Of a stretch of DNA of 64,000 bases, positions 34,737 to 45,421 are shown piece by piece. Below the pieces are notes generated by a model that saw only the letters and a list, made by a program, of their open reading frames with translations, was not told the origin of the DNA and ran no database searches. A program made the position numbers and the translations under genes. The first letter of the stretch is position 1; the number at the start of each line of letters is the position of its first letter. The DNA is taken from positions 248,001 to 312,000 of the forward strand of contig NZ_BBWQ01000011.1 in the NCBI RefSeq assembly GCF_001463885.1. Direction: 5' to 3'. Origin of the DNA: Aureimonas altamirensis. Lineage in GTDB: Bacteria; Pseudomonadota; Alphaproteobacteria; Rhizobiales; Rhizobiaceae.

Positions 34737-37700
34737 CTAGAGCGAGCGGGCGATGTGCTCCACGCGGAAGCATTCGATGACGTCGCCCTGGCGGATGGCG
34801 TCGTAACGCTCGAAGGCCATGCCACACTCCTGGCCGGCCGGCACTTCCGCCACTTCGTCCTTGAAGCGCTTGAGCGTCGACAGCTTGCCCTCGTGGATGA
34901 CGACGCCGTCGCGCACGAGGCGCACACCGGCGCCGCGCTCGACGCGGCCTTCGGTGACACGGCAACCGGCAACCTTGCCGACCTTGGTGATGTGGAAGAC
35001 CTCGAGGATCTCCGCATTGCCAAGGAACGTCTCGCGGCGCTCCGGCGACAGAAGGCCCGACATCGCCTGCTTAACGTCATCCACCAGATCGTAGATGATG
35101 TTGTAGTAGCGGATCTCGATGCCCTCGCGCTCGGCAGCCTGCCGAGCCTGAGCGTTGGCACGGACGTTGAAGCCGATGATCGCCGCATTGGAGGCGGCGG
35201 CCAGCGCCACGTCCGACTCGGTGATCGCGCCGGCGCCGGAATGCACCAGGCGTGCCGCGACTTCGTCGGTGCTGATCTTCTCGAGCGCCCCGGCGATGGC
35301 TTCGACCGAACCCTGCACGTCGCCCTTGATGACGAGCGGGAATTCCTTCAGGCCGGTCGCCTGAAGCTGGCTCATCATCTGCTCCAGCGAGCCGCGCTGT
35401 CCGGCCGACTTGGCGACGGCCTTCTCGCGGGAGACGCGCTGACGGTACTCGGCGATCTCGCGGGCCTGCGCTTCGTTCTGCACGACGGCAAAACGATCGC
35501 CGGCACGGGGCGTGCCCTGCATGCCGAGAACCTCGACGGGCATGGAAGGCGCGGCCTCCTTGACCTGGCGGCCCTGATCGTCGACCAGCGCACGCACCTT
35601 GCCCCACTCGTTGCCGGCCACGATGATGTCGCCGGTGCGCAGCGTACCCGCCTGCACCAGAACGGTAGCCACCGGGCCGCGACCGCGGTCGAGCTGGGCC
35701 TCGATGACGACGCCCTCGGCCGGCCGGTCCGGATCGGCCTTGAGTTCGAGCACCTCGGACTGCAGCAGGATCGCATCGATCAGCTTGTCGAGGTTCGTAC
35801 CGGCCTTGGCCGACACTTCGACGTCCAGCACTTCGCCGCCCATCGATTCGACGAACACCTCGTGCTGCAGCAGCCCGTTGCGTACCCTGGACGGATCGGC
35901 CGACGGCTTGTCGATCTTGTTGATCGCCACGATGATCGGCACGTTCGCAGCCTTGGCGTGCTTTATGGACTCGATCGTCTGCGGCATGACGCTGTCGTCG
36001 GCCGCCACCACCAGCACGGCGATGTCGGTTGCCTGGGCGCCGCGGGCACGCATGGCCGAGAACGCCTCGTGGCCGGGCGTATCGATGAAGGTCACCTTCT
36101 GCCCGTTATGCTCGATCTGATAGGCGCCGATATGCTGCGTGATGCCGCCCGCTTCGTCGGAAACGACGCTGGTCTTGCGGATCGCATCCAGAAGCGACGT
36201 CTTGCCGTGGTCGACGTGGCCCATGATGGTCACGACGGGTGCCCGCGGCAGCATCTTGGCAGGGTCGTCGACGACGTTGAAGAAGCCTTCCTCGACGTCG
36301 GACTCTGCCACGCGCTTCGCCGTATGGCCGAATTCCGCGACGATGAGCTCGGCAAGGTCGGCGTCGATGACGTCGCCCGGCTTCATCATCTGGCCTTGCT
36401 GCATCAGGTACTTGATCACGTCTACCGCACGTTCCGACATGCGGTTTGCCAGTTCCTGGATGGTGATCGTCTCTGGAATAATCACTTCTCTGGAAATCTT
36501 CTCTCGGCTTTGCGACTGCTGCGAACGCTTGAACTTCTCCTGACGACGACGCATCGAGGAGAGGGAACGTCCGCGTGAATCCTCGTCGGACAGTGCACGG
36601 TCCAGGTTGACCCGGCCTGCGCGCCGGTCCTCCGTGCCGCGTGTGCGGGTAGGACGTGCGGCATCCGGAGCAGGTCCGGCACCGGCGCCTGCGCTGCGAC
36701 GGCGTGCACCGGCACGGGCGCTGTCGTCGTCCTCGGTGGCACGGCGGGTTCCGCGCGACAGATCGCTGCGCGCTGCCGGCTTGAGGCCCAGCCCGTCATC
36801 GACGGGCGGCGGCCCGGGGATGACCGTTTCGGCGACGCCGCCACCGCCACGCTTCTGCGGCTTGGCCTGGGCACGCCGTGCGGCATCCTCCTCGGCCTTG
36901 CGACGGGCGGCTGCTTCCATCTCGACGCGCGCCGCTTCTTCGGCCTGACGACGCTCGCTTTCTTCCATTTCGGCGCGGCGGCGCTGGTCTTCTCCGATGC
37001 GGCGTGCTTCCGCCTCCTGGAACAGGCGGCGATCTTCCACCTCGCGCTGGCGGGCCAGCTCGAGGGCGCGCTTGCGCGCATCCATTTCCTTGGACGACAG
37101 ATCGGACAGTACGGCGCCGCGCGGCTGCCGTCCGGCCGGAGCCGGTGCACCGCGGTTGCCGTCACGCCCACCCTGGCCACCCGGGCCGGATCGGCCGGGC
37201 GCCGTTCCACGATTGCGGGAGGCCATATTGCCTCCACCGCGATCCTGTCGGGACGCATCCTGACGCGGAGCGCCGGCAGAGGACGTCGGCGCAGCAGGCC
37301 GCGAAGCCGCCGGGCTTGCCGGACGCGCCGTTGCGGCCGGGGCCGCCGGAGCCGGGGTAGCCTGAGCCGGGCTGGCCGCAGCGGGCGTCGTCGCCGTCTC
37401 ACTTGCAGCAGGGGCCGATGCAGGGGCCGGTGCCGCGGCTGCGGCCGGCTTCGGCGCTTCCGCAACCGGCTCTGCGGCCTTGGCGGCCGCGGCTTCCGCC
37501 TCGGCGGCACGGCGGGCCGTATCCGCCTCGGCTGCCGCTGCTGCGCTGGCGGCTGCTGCCGCTGCAGCCTCCGCCTCGGCAGCCTTGCGGGCCTCTTCCT
37601 GGCGCGCGGAATCTTCGGCGGCGGCGCGTGCCGCCTTCGCCTCGTCCTCAGCCTGCGCATTGGCAAGCGCCTGCGCCTGCGCCGGCGTCAGGCCACTGCG

Positions 37701-37898
37701 GACCGCACCATCGCCGGGACGCGCGTCCTCGGGCTTGGAGAACTTGCGCTTCTTCGTTTCGACCACGACATTCTTCGTGCGCCCATGCGAAAAATTCTGC
37801 CGCACGGTGGATTGCTGGACCCCACCGGGCTTGATCGACAGAGTCTTCTTCGTGTTGACGCTCAGAGTCTTGTCGTCGCCGGATTTGGTATCGCTCAT
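34737..37898 (-). CDS. infB: translation initiation factor IF-2
   Basis: This GTPase brings initiator tRNA to the ribosome. The 1053-residue form has the very long N-terminal region common in alphaproteobacteria: Ala/Glu/Arg-rich helices and disordered Ala/Pro stretches to about residue 470. An IF-2 N domain follows ([20 protein letters not shown]), then the G domain with GHVDHGKTS near 557, the DTPGHEAF box and NKID. The C-terminal domain ends [12 protein letters not shown] at 37898 directly abuts the stop of the YlxR-like gene. The N-terminal repeats produce long false frames on the other strand. Confidence 0.97.
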   Translation of the reverse strand: MSDTKSGDDKTLSVNTKKTLSIKPGGVQQSTVRQNFSHGRTKNVVVETKKRKFSKPEDARPGDGAVRSGLTPAQAQALANAQAEDEAKAARAAAEDSARQEEARKAAEAEAAAAAAASAAAAAEADTARRAAEAEAAAAKAAEPVAEAPKPAAAAAPAPASAPAASETATTPAAASPAQATPAPAAPAATARPASPAASRPAAPTSSAGAPRQDASRQDRGGGNMASRNRGTAPGRSGPGGQGGRDGNRGAPAPAGRQPRGAVLSDLSSKEMDARKRALELARQREVEDRRLFQEAEARRIGEDQRRRAEMEESERRQAEEAARVEMEAAARRKAEEDAARRAQAKPQKRGGGGVAETVIPGPPPVDDGLGLKPAARSDLSRGTRRATEDDDSARAGARRRSAGAGAGPAPDAARPTRTRGTEDRRAGRVNLDRALSDEDSRGRSLSSMRRRQEKFKRSQQSQSREKISREVIIPETITIQELANRMSERAVDVIKYLMQQGQMMKPGDVIDADLAELIVAEFGHTAKRVAESDVEEGFFNVVDDPAKMLPRAPVVTIMGHVDHGKTSLLDAIRKTSVVSDEAGGITQHIGAYQIEHNGQKVTFIDTPGHEAFSAMRARGAQATDIAVLVVAADDSVMPQTIESIKHAKAANVPIIVAINKIDKPSADPSRVRNGLLQHEVFVESMGGEVLDVEVSAKAGTNLDKLIDAILLQSEVLELKADPDRPAEGVVIEAQLDRGRGPVATVLVQAGTLRTGDIIVAGNEWGKVRALVDDQGRQVKEAAPSMPVEVLGMQGTPRAGDRFAVVQNEAQAREIAEYRQRVSREKAVAKSAGQRGSLEQMMSQLQATGLKEFPLVIKGDVQGSVEAIAGALEKISTDEVAARLVHSGAGAITESDVALAAASNAAIIGFNVRANAQARQAAEREGIEIRYYNIIYDLVDDVKQAMSGLLSPERRETFLGNAEILEVFHITKVGKVAGCRVTEGRVERGAGVRLVRDGVVIHEGKLSTLKRFKDEVAEVPAGQECGMAFERYDAIRQGDVIECFRVEHIARSL

Positions 37899-38639
37899 TT
37901 ACGCTTCCGCTTCCTGCGTGGGTGTCGTCCCACGCCTATCGTCCGTGCCGCAGAGATAGCCGGGCTGCCCTGCATGTTCGTTCGAGACCGTGTCGCCCCG
38001 GGCGGCATCCCGCTCCGGCAACACGCTCTCCTCGGAGCTCTGCTCCCTGAAATTCGCCAGCGCCCGAAGGCGCTTCAGGCATGCCGTGCCTGCGCTTCCG
38101 GCAAGAACGGCAGCATGTATCACATTATCGCCGCCGAGTGCCAAACCCATTTCGTCGCTGGAAAAGGATCCGAACACCGGTACGGGTTTTAGTCCGCCCG
38201 CCGTCGCCGCCTTGGCGGCACCATCCAGCTTGCGGATCCCGTCGGGCGCCCCGTCCAGCGCATGAAGCAGCGCCACGGCCTTGCCGCCACGGATGGCGGC
38301 TTCGACCTTGGTTGCCCCCGTCACCACCTGGCCGGCCTTGCGGGCCATCCCAAGGGATCCAAGCGCCGAACGCGACAGCGCCGCGTCCACCGTATCGGCC
38401 AGTTCCGGCCCGGCTTTCACGTCCTGTCGCAGCGCGCGCTTCAGAAGCCCCTTGCGGACGACCTCCTCCACGACCTTGCGCCGCGCCTCGACGTGGGCGC
38501 CGCGTCCCGGCAACCGCCGCCGCAGATCGGGTACGACCGTGCCGTCCGGCGCCGCAACCAGCCGGACAAGCGCGTCCGGATGCATGGTCGCGCGAGAGAG
38601 GATGCACATGCGATCGTTCAACTGCACCTCCTCTTCCAC
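37899..38639 (-). CDS. YlxR/L7Ae-like RNA-binding protein
   Basis: The product is a DUF448 (YlxR) domain fused to a ribosomal L7Ae-like domain, about 246 residues, cytoplasmic. The N-terminal part has MCILSRATMHPDALVRLV and PDLRRRLPGRGAHVEA, the YlxR core. The L7Ae-like part begins near LGMARKAGQVVTGATKV. A disordered acidic tail follows. There is no ATG at the expected place. GTG at 38639 (with GAGG upstream) is used here, but GTG at 38627 or TTG at 38621 behind GAGGAG are alternatives. The gene sits between nusA and infB as in most alphaproteobacteria and ends exactly where infB begins. Confidence 0.9.
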   Translation of the reverse strand: MEEEVQLNDRMCILSRATMHPDALVRLVAAPDGTVVPDLRRRLPGRGAHVEARRKVVEEVVRKGLLKRALRQDVKAGPELADTVDAALSRSALGSLGMARKAGQVVTGATKVEAAIRGGKAVALLHALDGAPDGIRKLDGAAKAATAGGLKPVPVFGSFSSDEMGLALGGDNVIHAAVLAGSAGTACLKRLRALANFREQSSEESVLPERDAARGDTVSNEHAGQPGYLCGTDDRRGTTPTQEAEA

Positions 38640-38685
38640 CGTTCGTAACCTCGTTTCCGTTTCTGCCTGCGGCGATCGATGCCGC

Positions 38686-40275
38686 TCAGGCTTGCTCGTC
38701 TTCGGCCGTCTCCGTTTCCTCGACGGCGTCGGCCGAAATCCAGCCCGCCTTGATGCGCGCCTGCATGACCATGGCTTCGGCGTCCGCGCGGCTGACATCG
38801 AAGGCCGACAGGGCGCCGGTGAAACGCTTGGTTTCCCCGTCCTTGCGCTCGGTCCAGCCAACGAGATCGTCCGCAGCACAACCGGCGAAATCTTCGAGCG
38901 ACTTCACATCGTCCTCGCCGAGGGCGACGAGCATGGGTGTCGTCAGCCCGTCGATCTCGCGCAGATCGTCTGAAACGCCGAGTTCGCGGCGACGTGCATC
39001 CAGCTCCGCTTCGCGCTGATCGAGATACTCACGCGCCCGGGTCTGGATTTCCGAAGCCGTATCCTCATCGAAACCCTCGATTGCGGATACCTCGTCTGTA
39101 TCAACATAAGCTACTTCCTCTACCGAGGAAAAGCCTTCCGACGCCAAAAGCTGGCCGACCATCTCGTCGACATTGAGCGCGTCCATGAAAAGAGCCGACC
39201 GCTCGACGAATTCCTTCTGTCGGCGTTCCGATTCTTCCTGCTCGGTGAGGATGTCGATATCCCAGCCGGTCAGCTGCGACGCAAGGCGCACATTCTGGCC
39301 CCGACGACCGATCGCAAGGGATAGCTGGTCATCCGGCACCACGACTTCAATACGCTCGGCGTCCTCGTCCAGCACGACCTTTGCCACTTCGGCCGGCTGC
39401 AGGGCGTTGACCAGGAAGGACGCGGCATCCGGCGACCAGGGGATGATGTCGATCTTCTCGCCCTGCAATTCGCCGACCACCGCCTGCACGCGAGAGCCGC
39501 GCATGCCGACGCAGGCGCCGACCGGGTCGATGGACGAATCGCGCGAGATGACGGCGATCTTGGCGCGCGAGCCGGGATCGCGGGCCACGGCCCTGATCTC
39601 GATGATGCCATCGTAGATTTCCGGAACTTCCATGGTGAACAGCTTCGCCATGAACTGCGGATGGGTCCGCGACAGGAAGATCTGCGGGCCGCGCTGCTCG
39701 CGGCGGACATCGTAGACATAGGCGCGCACGCGGTCGCCATAGCTGAAGATCTCGCGCGGGATCTGCTCGTCGCGGCGGATGATGCCCTCGCCCTTGCCGA
39801 GATCGACGATGACGTTGCCGTATTCCACCCGCTTGACCGTACCGTTGACGATCTCGCCGACGCGGTCGCGGTATTCCTCGTACTGCTTGTCGCGCTCGGC
39901 CTCGCGCACCTTCTGCACGATGACCTGCTTGGCCGACTGGGCCGCGATACGGCCGAATTCCATCGGCGGCAACTGCTCGGCGATGAAGTCGCCCGGCTCG
40001 GCGTCGGGGTTCTTGTCGCGCGCCAACTCCAGGTAGATCTGCGTCGACGGATCGTCCACATCGTGGACCACTTCCAGCAGGCGCTGCAGCTTGATCTCGC
40101 CGGTGCGGGAGTTGATGTCCACGCGAATGTTGGTTTCCTGCCCGTACCGGGCCCGCGCCGCCTTCTGGATCGCGTCGGCCATGGCCGCGATCACGATCTC
40201 GCGGTCGATAGACTTCTCGCGCGCGACGGCGTCTGCGATCTGCAGAAGCTCAAGCCTGTTCGCACTGACTGCCAT
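38686..40275 (-). CDS. nusA: transcription termination/antitermination factor NusA
   Basis: This RNA polymerase-associated factor controls pausing, termination and antitermination. From the ATG at 40275, with AGGAG nine bases ahead, it has 529 residues; an ATG at 40284 would be directly against that site. Domains in order are the NusA N domain (1-125), S1 (about 130-200, [22 protein letters not shown]), the two KH domains to about 345, and C-terminal acidic helix-hairpin repeats ([20 protein letters not shown]). It follows rimP in the usual rimP-nusA-ylxR-infB operon. Confidence 0.97.
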   Translation of the reverse strand: MAVSANRLELLQIADAVAREKSIDREIVIAAMADAIQKAARARYGQETNIRVDINSRTGEIKLQRLLEVVHDVDDPSTQIYLELARDKNPDAEPGDFIAEQLPPMEFGRIAAQSAKQVIVQKVREAERDKQYEEYRDRVGEIVNGTVKRVEYGNVIVDLGKGEGIIRRDEQIPREIFSYGDRVRAYVYDVRREQRGPQIFLSRTHPQFMAKLFTMEVPEIYDGIIEIRAVARDPGSRAKIAVISRDSSIDPVGACVGMRGSRVQAVVGELQGEKIDIIPWSPDAASFLVNALQPAEVAKVVLDEDAERIEVVVPDDQLSLAIGRRGQNVRLASQLTGWDIDILTEQEESERRQKEFVERSALFMDALNVDEMVGQLLASEGFSSVEEVAYVDTDEVSAIEGFDEDTASEIQTRAREYLDQREAELDARRRELGVSDDLREIDGLTTPMLVALGEDDVKSLEDFAGCAADDLVGWTERKDGETKRFTGALSAFDVSRADAEAMVMQARIKAGWISADAVEETETAEDEQA

Positions 40276-40380
40276 TGACGTCATCTCCTGTTAGCGGCCT
40301 TCCGGCCCGCCGGGCTGTCATGCCGGCCGCTTGGCGCACGCCCATGGCGGCGCTGTCCAACTCTGGGCGTCGGGGCCGGC

Positions 40381-40980
40381 CTACTGGCGCGCCCCGATAT
40401 CCGCATCGTCACCGGCCTCGCCGGCCACACCCTTGCGCGCCATCTTCTCGTGGCGCAGCGATGCCTGGATCAGTTCGTCCGTCAGGATCAGACGGGCTTC
40501 GGCGATGGCATCGAGAGGAACCAGCACGCTGGCCTCCTCGCCATAGGCGGGCTGATCGCGGTCGAGGCGGATCGAATCGCCCTCGACACCGGTGACCTTG
40601 CCGCGAAACCGCTTGCGGCCATCCAGCAGGCGGTTCGTCTCCAGCTTGATCAGATGTCCGGCCCAGGCTTCGAAATCCTGGCGACGCACCAGCGGCCTGT
40701 CGATACCGGGCGAGGACACTTCGAGATGGTAAGCCCGATCCAGCGGGTCCTCTACGTCGAGCACCGGCGAAACGCCGCGGCTGACTGCCTCGCAATCCTC
40801 GACCGTCATGGTGCCGTCCGGCCGCTCCGCCATGATCTGCAGCGTCGTACCGTTCAGGCCCGACATACGGATGCGGACGAGGCGATACCCAAGTTGCTCG
40901 ATGACGGGCTCGACGATGGCGGCGATACGCCCTTCGAGCCCTTCCTCGACGATGATGCGATTGTCTACGTTCACGGACAC
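40381..40980 (-). CDS. rimP: ribosome maturation factor RimP
   Basis: This 30S assembly factor has 199 residues. The N-terminal domain includes [11 protein letters not shown] and [22 protein letters not shown], and [12 protein letters not shown] is the family hallmark. An SH3-like C-terminal domain covers residues 100-175. Translation appears to start at GTG (40980), with another GTG two codons on. It is the first gene of the nusA-infB operon and lies downstream of a strong terminator for metK-trmB, so the promoter should be at about 40990-41040. Confidence 0.95.
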   Translation of the reverse strand: MSVNVDNRIIVEEGLEGRIAAIVEPVIEQLGYRLVRIRMSGLNGTTLQIMAERPDGTMTVEDCEAVSRGVSPVLDVEDPLDRAYHLEVSSPGIDRPLVRRQDFEAWAGHLIKLETNRLLDGRKRFRGKVTGVEGDSIRLDRDQPAYGEEASVLVPLDAIAEARLILTDELIQASLRHEKMARKGVAGEAGDDADIGARQ

Positions 40981-41043
40981 TCCGGAAAAGCGATCGTGCC
41001 GGGATACCCCGGCAGGGATTCATCGCTGCGAAGCCCTATCAAC

Positions 41044-41073
41044 AAAAAAGAGCGGGACCGGCTGGACCCACTC
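41044..41073 (-). terminator. rho-independent terminator of metK-trmB
   Basis: On the minus strand a near-perfect 10-bp stem (41064-41073 with 41050-41059, loop 41060-41063) is followed by six T. It lies 66 bases after the trmB stop and separates this unit from rimP. Confidence 0.85.
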
Positions 41074-41138
41074 TCACGAAGACATCGCAGAGAATTTGAA
41101 ATGGCATATACCCATTCCGGCCCATCTTTTCAAGCCGA

Positions 41139-41843
41139 TCAGGCAACGTCCCGGCGCAGGAAGGTAAGATAGGCAGCCCGACGCCCCTCTCGGAAAGCCT
41201 TCGCCTCATAGCGCGTGCCGGGCCACGCCTCGTAGGGCGTGTGCCAGTCGCGGGCACTCGTTGCCGGCCAGTCGAAGGCTTCGTACGCGTCGATATGGGC
41301 AAGCGTCCAGTTGACATAGGTGTCGATGTCGGAAGCAAACCGAAACCGTGCGCCGGGCCGCAGCACCCGGGCAAACCGGTCCAGGTTGCGCGGATTGACG
41401 AAGCGTCGCTTGAAGTGGCGCTTCTTGGGCCACGGGTCCGGGTAGAAGAGATCGATGCCGGCAAGCGAAGCCTCCGGCAGCCAGTCCAGCAGCCGGGTTG
41501 CGTCGTCGGCATAGAGGCGCAGGTTGGGAAGCGGATCGGCCTCCAGCGCGGCCAGCATCTTGGCCATGCCGTTGACGAAGGGCTCGACGCCGATGAAGCC
41601 GACATCGGGGAAGCGCGCCGCCTCGTGCCGCAGATGCTCGCCGCCGCCGAAGCCGATCTCCAGCCTGACGGCCTCGACGGGGCGGGCAAAAAGCGCTTCC
41701 AGCCGCGCCGGCGCAGGCGTCGACAGATCCACGGCCAGGTCCGGCAGAAGGCCGTCGATCAGGCCTTGCTGCCATGCTGTCAGCGACTTGCCCTTGTGGC
41801 GGCCGAAAAAGGCCTCCCGCGAGCGTACGGGGTGCGACGTCAC
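41139..41843 (-). CDS. trmB: tRNA (guanine-N7-)-methyltransferase
   Basis: This SAM-dependent enzyme makes m7G46 in tRNA. It has 234 residues. The SAM loop is [21 protein letters not shown] follows, and the catalytic [13 protein letters not shown] is in the middle. It begins at GTG 41843 and overlaps the metK stop by four bases (GTGA), coupling it to the gene that makes its methyl donor. A reading frame extended to 42857 is spurious. Confidence 0.95.
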   Translation of the reverse strand: MTSHPVRSREAFFGRHKGKSLTAWQQGLIDGLLPDLAVDLSTPAPARLEALFARPVEAVRLEIGFGGGEHLRHEAARFPDVGFIGVEPFVNGMAKMLAALEADPLPNLRLYADDATRLLDWLPEASLAGIDLFYPDPWPKKRHFKRRFVNPRNLDRFARVLRPGARFRFASDIDTYVNWTLAHIDAYEAFDWPATSARDWHTPYEAWPGTRYEAKAFREGRRAAYLTFLRRDVA

Positions 41844-43057
41844 GCCTTGGCCGCTGCCACCGCCGCCTTCAGCTTGGGCGCGAGATCGGTCTTCTCCCAC
41901 GAGAAGGCACCGTCGCGGCCGGGCTTGCGGCCGAAATGCCCGTAGGCGGAGGTGCGCGCATAGATCGGCCGGGCAAGCTGAAGATGCTCGCGGATGCCGC
42001 GCGGCGTCAGCTTCATTACCTCGCGGATCGCCTTCTCCACGACATCCTCGCCGACCTTGCCGGTATCGTGGAGGTCGACATAGACGGAGACGGGCTCGGC
42101 GATGCCGATCGCGTAGGAAAGCTGGATCGTGCAGCGGTCGGCCAGCTTGGCCGCAACGACGTTCTTGGCCAGATAGCGCGCCGCATAGGCGGCGGACCGG
42201 TCCACCTTGGTCGGGTCCTTGCCGGAGAAGGCGCCGCCGCCATGGGGCGCCGCACCGCCATAAGTATCCACGATGATCTTGCGGCCGGTCAGGCCCGCAT
42301 CGCCATCGGGACCACCGATGACGAACTTGCCGGTCGGGTTGACGTGCCAGACGCAGTCTTCGGCAATGGGAAGCTCGGCCGTGGCTTCGCGCACGAACGG
42401 TTCGACGATGCGGCGGATATCCTCGGAGGTGAGGGTCTCGTCGAAATGCTGCGTCGACAGCACGATCGAGCTGATCGCCGAAGGGGCGCCGTCCTTGTAA
42501 TGCACTGTCACCTGCGTCTTGGCGTCGGGGCCGAGCTTGCCGGCCTCCCCCTCGCCGGCCTTGCGGGCCTGCGTCAGACGCTCGAGAATCTTGTGCGAAT
42601 AATAGATCGGCGCCGGCATCAGGTCGGCGGTTTCCCTGCAGGCATAACCGAACATGATGCCCTGGTCGCCCGCGCCCTCGCTGGCCTTGTTGCCCGCATC
42701 CACGCCCTGCGCGATATCCGCCGACTGGGCATGCAGCAGAACGTCGATCTTGACCTTCTTCCAGTGGAAGCCGTCCTGCTCGTAGCCGATCGCCTTGATC
42801 GCACGGCGCGCGGCGGCCCGCACCTTGGAGCGGATCTGCCGCTCGTCGAGCGAGCATCGCACTTCACCGGCGATGATGACCCGATTGGTGGTTGCGAGCG
42901 TCTCGCAGGCGACGCGAATTTGGCCGGCGTCCATGCCGATCTTCTTCGCTTCGCGGTAGAACAGGTCCACGACCTCGTCGGATATGCGGTCGCAGATCTT
43001 GTCCGGATGGCCTTCCGACACACTCTCGGACGTAAAGAAGAACTCGTTGCGCTGCAT
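41840..43057 (-). CDS. metK: S-adenosylmethionine synthetase
   Basis: This enzyme forms SAM from methionine and ATP. From ATG 43057 it has 405 residues. It has the N-terminal ATP site ([11 protein letters not shown]), the signature-I-like [12 protein letters not shown] and the signature-II loop [10 protein letters not shown] frame to 43159 adds 34 unrelated residues. It follows an XRE regulator gene with a 200-base gap that starts with a terminator; I did not recognise a SAM riboswitch in that gap. Confidence 0.97.
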   Translation of the reverse strand: MQRNEFFFTSESVSEGHPDKICDRISDEVVDLFYREAKKIGMDAGQIRVACETLATTNRVIIAGEVRCSLDERQIRSKVRAAARRAIKAIGYEQDGFHWKKVKIDVLLHAQSADIAQGVDAGNKASEGAGDQGIMFGYACRETADLMPAPIYYSHKILERLTQARKAGEGEAGKLGPDAKTQVTVHYKDGAPSAISSIVLSTQHFDETLTSEDIRRIVEPFVREATAELPIAEDCVWHVNPTGKFVIGGPDGDAGLTGRKIIVDTYGGAAPHGGGAFSGKDPTKVDRSAAYAARYLAKNVVAAKLADRCTIQLSYAIGIAEPVSVYVDLHDTGKVGEDVVEKAIREVMKLTPRGIREHLQLARPIYARTSAYGHFGRKPGRDGAFSWEKTDLAPKLKAAVAAAKA

Positions 43058-43217
43058 GAATGCCAAACCTTGCCGCCAAAGCGGGATGACGCGGCCCAAG
43101 GGCCCTGGATAGCCGGCAGAACCAGCCGATCGACGGGGAAACGACGGTGCTTGTGGCAATGTCGTTCATCGCAAGGGGTTTGGCGAGACGCGGCTTCCGC
43201 GTCAAGGGGGAAGATGC

Positions 43218-43241
43218 GAACGGGCGCCTGAACGCCCGTTC
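43218..43241 (-). terminator. terminator of the XRE regulator gene
   Basis: A perfect 9-bp stem (GAACGGGCG, CGCCCGTTC) with a six-base loop starts 16 bases past the xre stop on the minus strand. It is followed by a pyrimidine run (TCTTCCCCCTT). It probably separates xre from metK. Confidence 0.6.
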
Positions 43242-43256
43242 AGTCCGTTGTGGGCC

Positions 43257-43769
43257 TTACTGCCGGAAGCCGCGCTGCGGCTTGCGATTGGTCGCGGCCA
43301 GCGTATCGGCGAGCTCCAGCACCATGCGGCGCACGTTCGGATCGCTGATATCGCGGAACCGCTCCAGCAACCGGGCCTCTTCGGCGGAGAGGCTGTCGCC
43401 ACCGATCCAGCCGCTTCCCTCGCCTTCGGCCATGCCGCCGCGGGCTGCGGCGACTGCCGGAACCCCCTCGAAGAAGCGCATCAGCGGCACTTCCAGAACG
43501 CGTGCGATGTCGCAGAGACGGCCAACCGTAATGCGGTTCGTGGCGTTCTCGTACTTCTGCACCTGCTGGAACGTGATGCCGAGGCGATCTCCGAGCCATT
43601 CGCGGCTGACGCGGGCGCGCATCCGGATCGCCTGGATCTGACGGCCGACGATGACGTCGGCCTCGTCAGGCTTTTTCTTGTTGACCCGACCTTCGGGTAT
43701 TTGATTTTGCTGCACTGTCAAATCCATGGGCTTCAATACCTCTGTCTCCACCAATTTCCTTGTAACCAT
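43257..43769 (-). CDS. XRE-family transcriptional regulator
   Basis: This cytoplasmic DNA-binding protein has up to 170 residues. An XRE helix-turn-helix spans about residues 40-97 (QIQAIRMRARVSREWLGDRLGI, then QVQKYENATNRITVGRL). The C-terminal half is Ala/Glu-rich. It sits between lnt and metK as in other Rhizobiales. The start is uncertain: ATG at 43769, GTG at 43751 with AAGGA, and ATG at 43727 are all possible. The first codons are unusually A/T-rich for this genome. A 10-bp-spaced direct repeat of GGATA overlaps the start region. The targets are unknown. Confidence 0.88.
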   Translation of the reverse strand: MVTRKLVETEVLKPMDLTVQQNQIPEGRVNKKKPDEADVIVGRQIQAIRMRARVSREWLGDRLGITFQQVQKYENATNRITVGRLCDIARVLEVPLMRFFEGVPAVAAARGGMAEGEGSGWIGGDSLSAEEARLLERFRDISDPNVRRMVLELADTLAATNRKPQRGFRQ

Positions 43770-43843
43770 ATTTATCCAACAATATCCATCTTACTCTATA
43801 GGATTATGTTTATTGCGCAGAATGGCGCAACCGTCAATGGCGA

Positions 43844-45421
43844 TCAGGAATGGCTGCGGCGGAGGGTGGATACGGTCAGCAGTGCGGCCGCCGACATGAG
43901 CCAGAATACGAGGCTTCCATACTGTGCGAACACCGTTTGCGCACCCGGCGCCGGCAATGCGGCGGCGATGGTTCCACGCTCGCCGAGGCCCATGCGCGCC
44001 ACGTCCCGGCCCACCGAATCGGTCACGATGGAAATGCCCGAATTGGCCGCCCGCACCAGCGGCAGGCCCAATGCCACGGCTGTCAGCCGGGCATGCGCGA
44101 GATGCTGGTAGGGGCCGGGCGTATCGCCGTACCAGGCATCGTTGGTGACGTTCAGGATGAACGCGTCGCCGGGCTGACGCCGGATCTCGTTGGGGAAGAT
44201 CACTTCGTAGCAGATCAGCGGCAGGAAGGGCGGAACGCCTTCCACCCCGCCCGACTGCCGCTCCTGGGCGGCCGAAAAGCCACCTGGAAGCTGCGTCAGC
44301 TGCATGATGCCGAGGCGTTCCAGGGCCGACTGGAACGGCAGATACTCGCCGAAGGGGACAAGGTGCAGCTTGTCGAAACGGCCATCCACCGTGCCGTCCG
44401 GCCGGATTGCCAGTATGGAATTATAGTAACGCGGCTCCGCCCCGGCGCGCTCTTGCGTGCGGGCGGCGCCGGCCAGAAGCCGGGCATCGGGCGCAAGGCT
44501 TTGCGCGGCAGCGCCCACCACGGGCGAAACGTCGGAGATCAGGTATGGGAAGGACGATTCCGGCCATATGACGATCTCGCCCGGGGGGCTGTCCGTCCGT
44601 GGAGCGGACATGTCCATCAGCAGCCGCAGGATGGCGTTTGCCTCGGCCGGGTCCCATTTGCTGCTCTGGTCGATCGCCGGCTGGACGATGCGGACATGTG
44701 CGGGGTCGGGCCCCGGTGCGGGCACGTCCGCCGCCAGGCGATACGCCCCATAGGCGCCGTGGAACGCCAGAAGCGACAGGCCGATAGACGCAACGGCCGG
44801 CCGCCTCGGCTGCCGGCGAAGCAACAGCACGGGCAGCGAAAAGACCACGACGCCAATGAGCGTCAGCCCATGCGTGCCCCAGACCGCCGCCGTCTGCATG
44901 AACAGCGGCCAGGGCGCGGCCATCATGCCGATCTCGTTCCAGGGAAAGCCGGTCAGCAGCCGGGCACGCAGAAATTCGGCCAGCGCAAAGGCCAGCGCCA
45001 GCACGAGGATACGTTCCGCCCCGGTTGACCAGAAGCGCCGGGCGATGGCGACGGCGATACCGAAATACACGGCCAGCACCGCCGGCAGGCCGAGGACCGC
45101 CAGCGGCAGCGCCCACCAGAAGGCGGCGGCATCCACCAGCATGGCGGCACCGAGCCACCAGAGACCACCGACGAAATAGCCGAATCCGAACCACCAGCCG
45201 AGACGGAAGGCAGCCGCCATCCCATCGCCACGGCGAACCAGGCCGTCGATGGCCAGAACCAGTATGGGAAAGGCGATAAAGCCCGCCGGCACGATATGAT
45301 ACGGCGCCAGGCCCAATGTGGCGATGGCCCCGGCCAGCGCGACCAATGCGGCGCGGCGCCAGCCGGCCGCGCCGAACGGCCGTTCAACGACGGCCGCAGG
45401 CACCCCGGCCGGCAGCGTCAA
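43844..45421 (-). CDS. lnt: apolipoprotein N-acyltransferase
   Basis: This inner-membrane enzyme adds the third acyl chain to lipoproteins after LspA. It has 525 residues with about six transmembrane segments in the first 215. A carbon-nitrogen hydrolase domain has the catalytic triad Glu288 (WPESSFP), Lys351 (DKLHLVPFGE) and Cys404 (LICYEVIFP). A final hydrophobic segment is at the C-terminus. Translation seems to begin at TTG 45421, overlapping the upstream stop by four bases (TTGA); a GTG at 45403 is an alternative. Confidence 0.95.
   Translation of the reverse strand: MTLPAGVPAAVVERPFGAAGWRRAALVALAGAIATLGLAPYHIVPAGFIAFPILVLAIDGLVRRGDGMAAAFRLGWWFGFGYFVGGLWWLGAAMLVDAAAFWWALPLAVLGLPAVLAVYFGIAVAIARRFWSTGAERILVLALAFALAEFLRARLLTGFPWNEIGMMAAPWPLFMQTAAVWGTHGLTLIGVVVFSLPVLLLRRQPRRPAVASIGLSLLAFHGAYGAYRLAADVPAPGPDPAHVRIVQPAIDQSSKWDPAEANAILRLLMDMSAPRTDSPPGEIVIWPESSFPYLISDVSPVVGAAAQSLAPDARLLAGAARTQERAGAEPRYYNSILAIRPDGTVDGRFDKLHLVPFGEYLPFQSALERLGIMQLTQLPGGFSAAQERQSGGVEGVPPFLPLICYEVIFPNEIRRQPGDAFILNVTNDAWYGDTPGPYQHLAHARLTAVALGLPLVRAANSGISIVTDSVGRDVARMGLGERGTIAAALPAPGAQTVFAQYGSLVFWLMSAAALLTVSTLRRSHS

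Noticed and set aside
43058-43217. SAM-responsive riboswitch ahead of metK
   Set aside because: The gap contains no pattern I can match to SAM-I, SAM-II or SAM/SAH classes.
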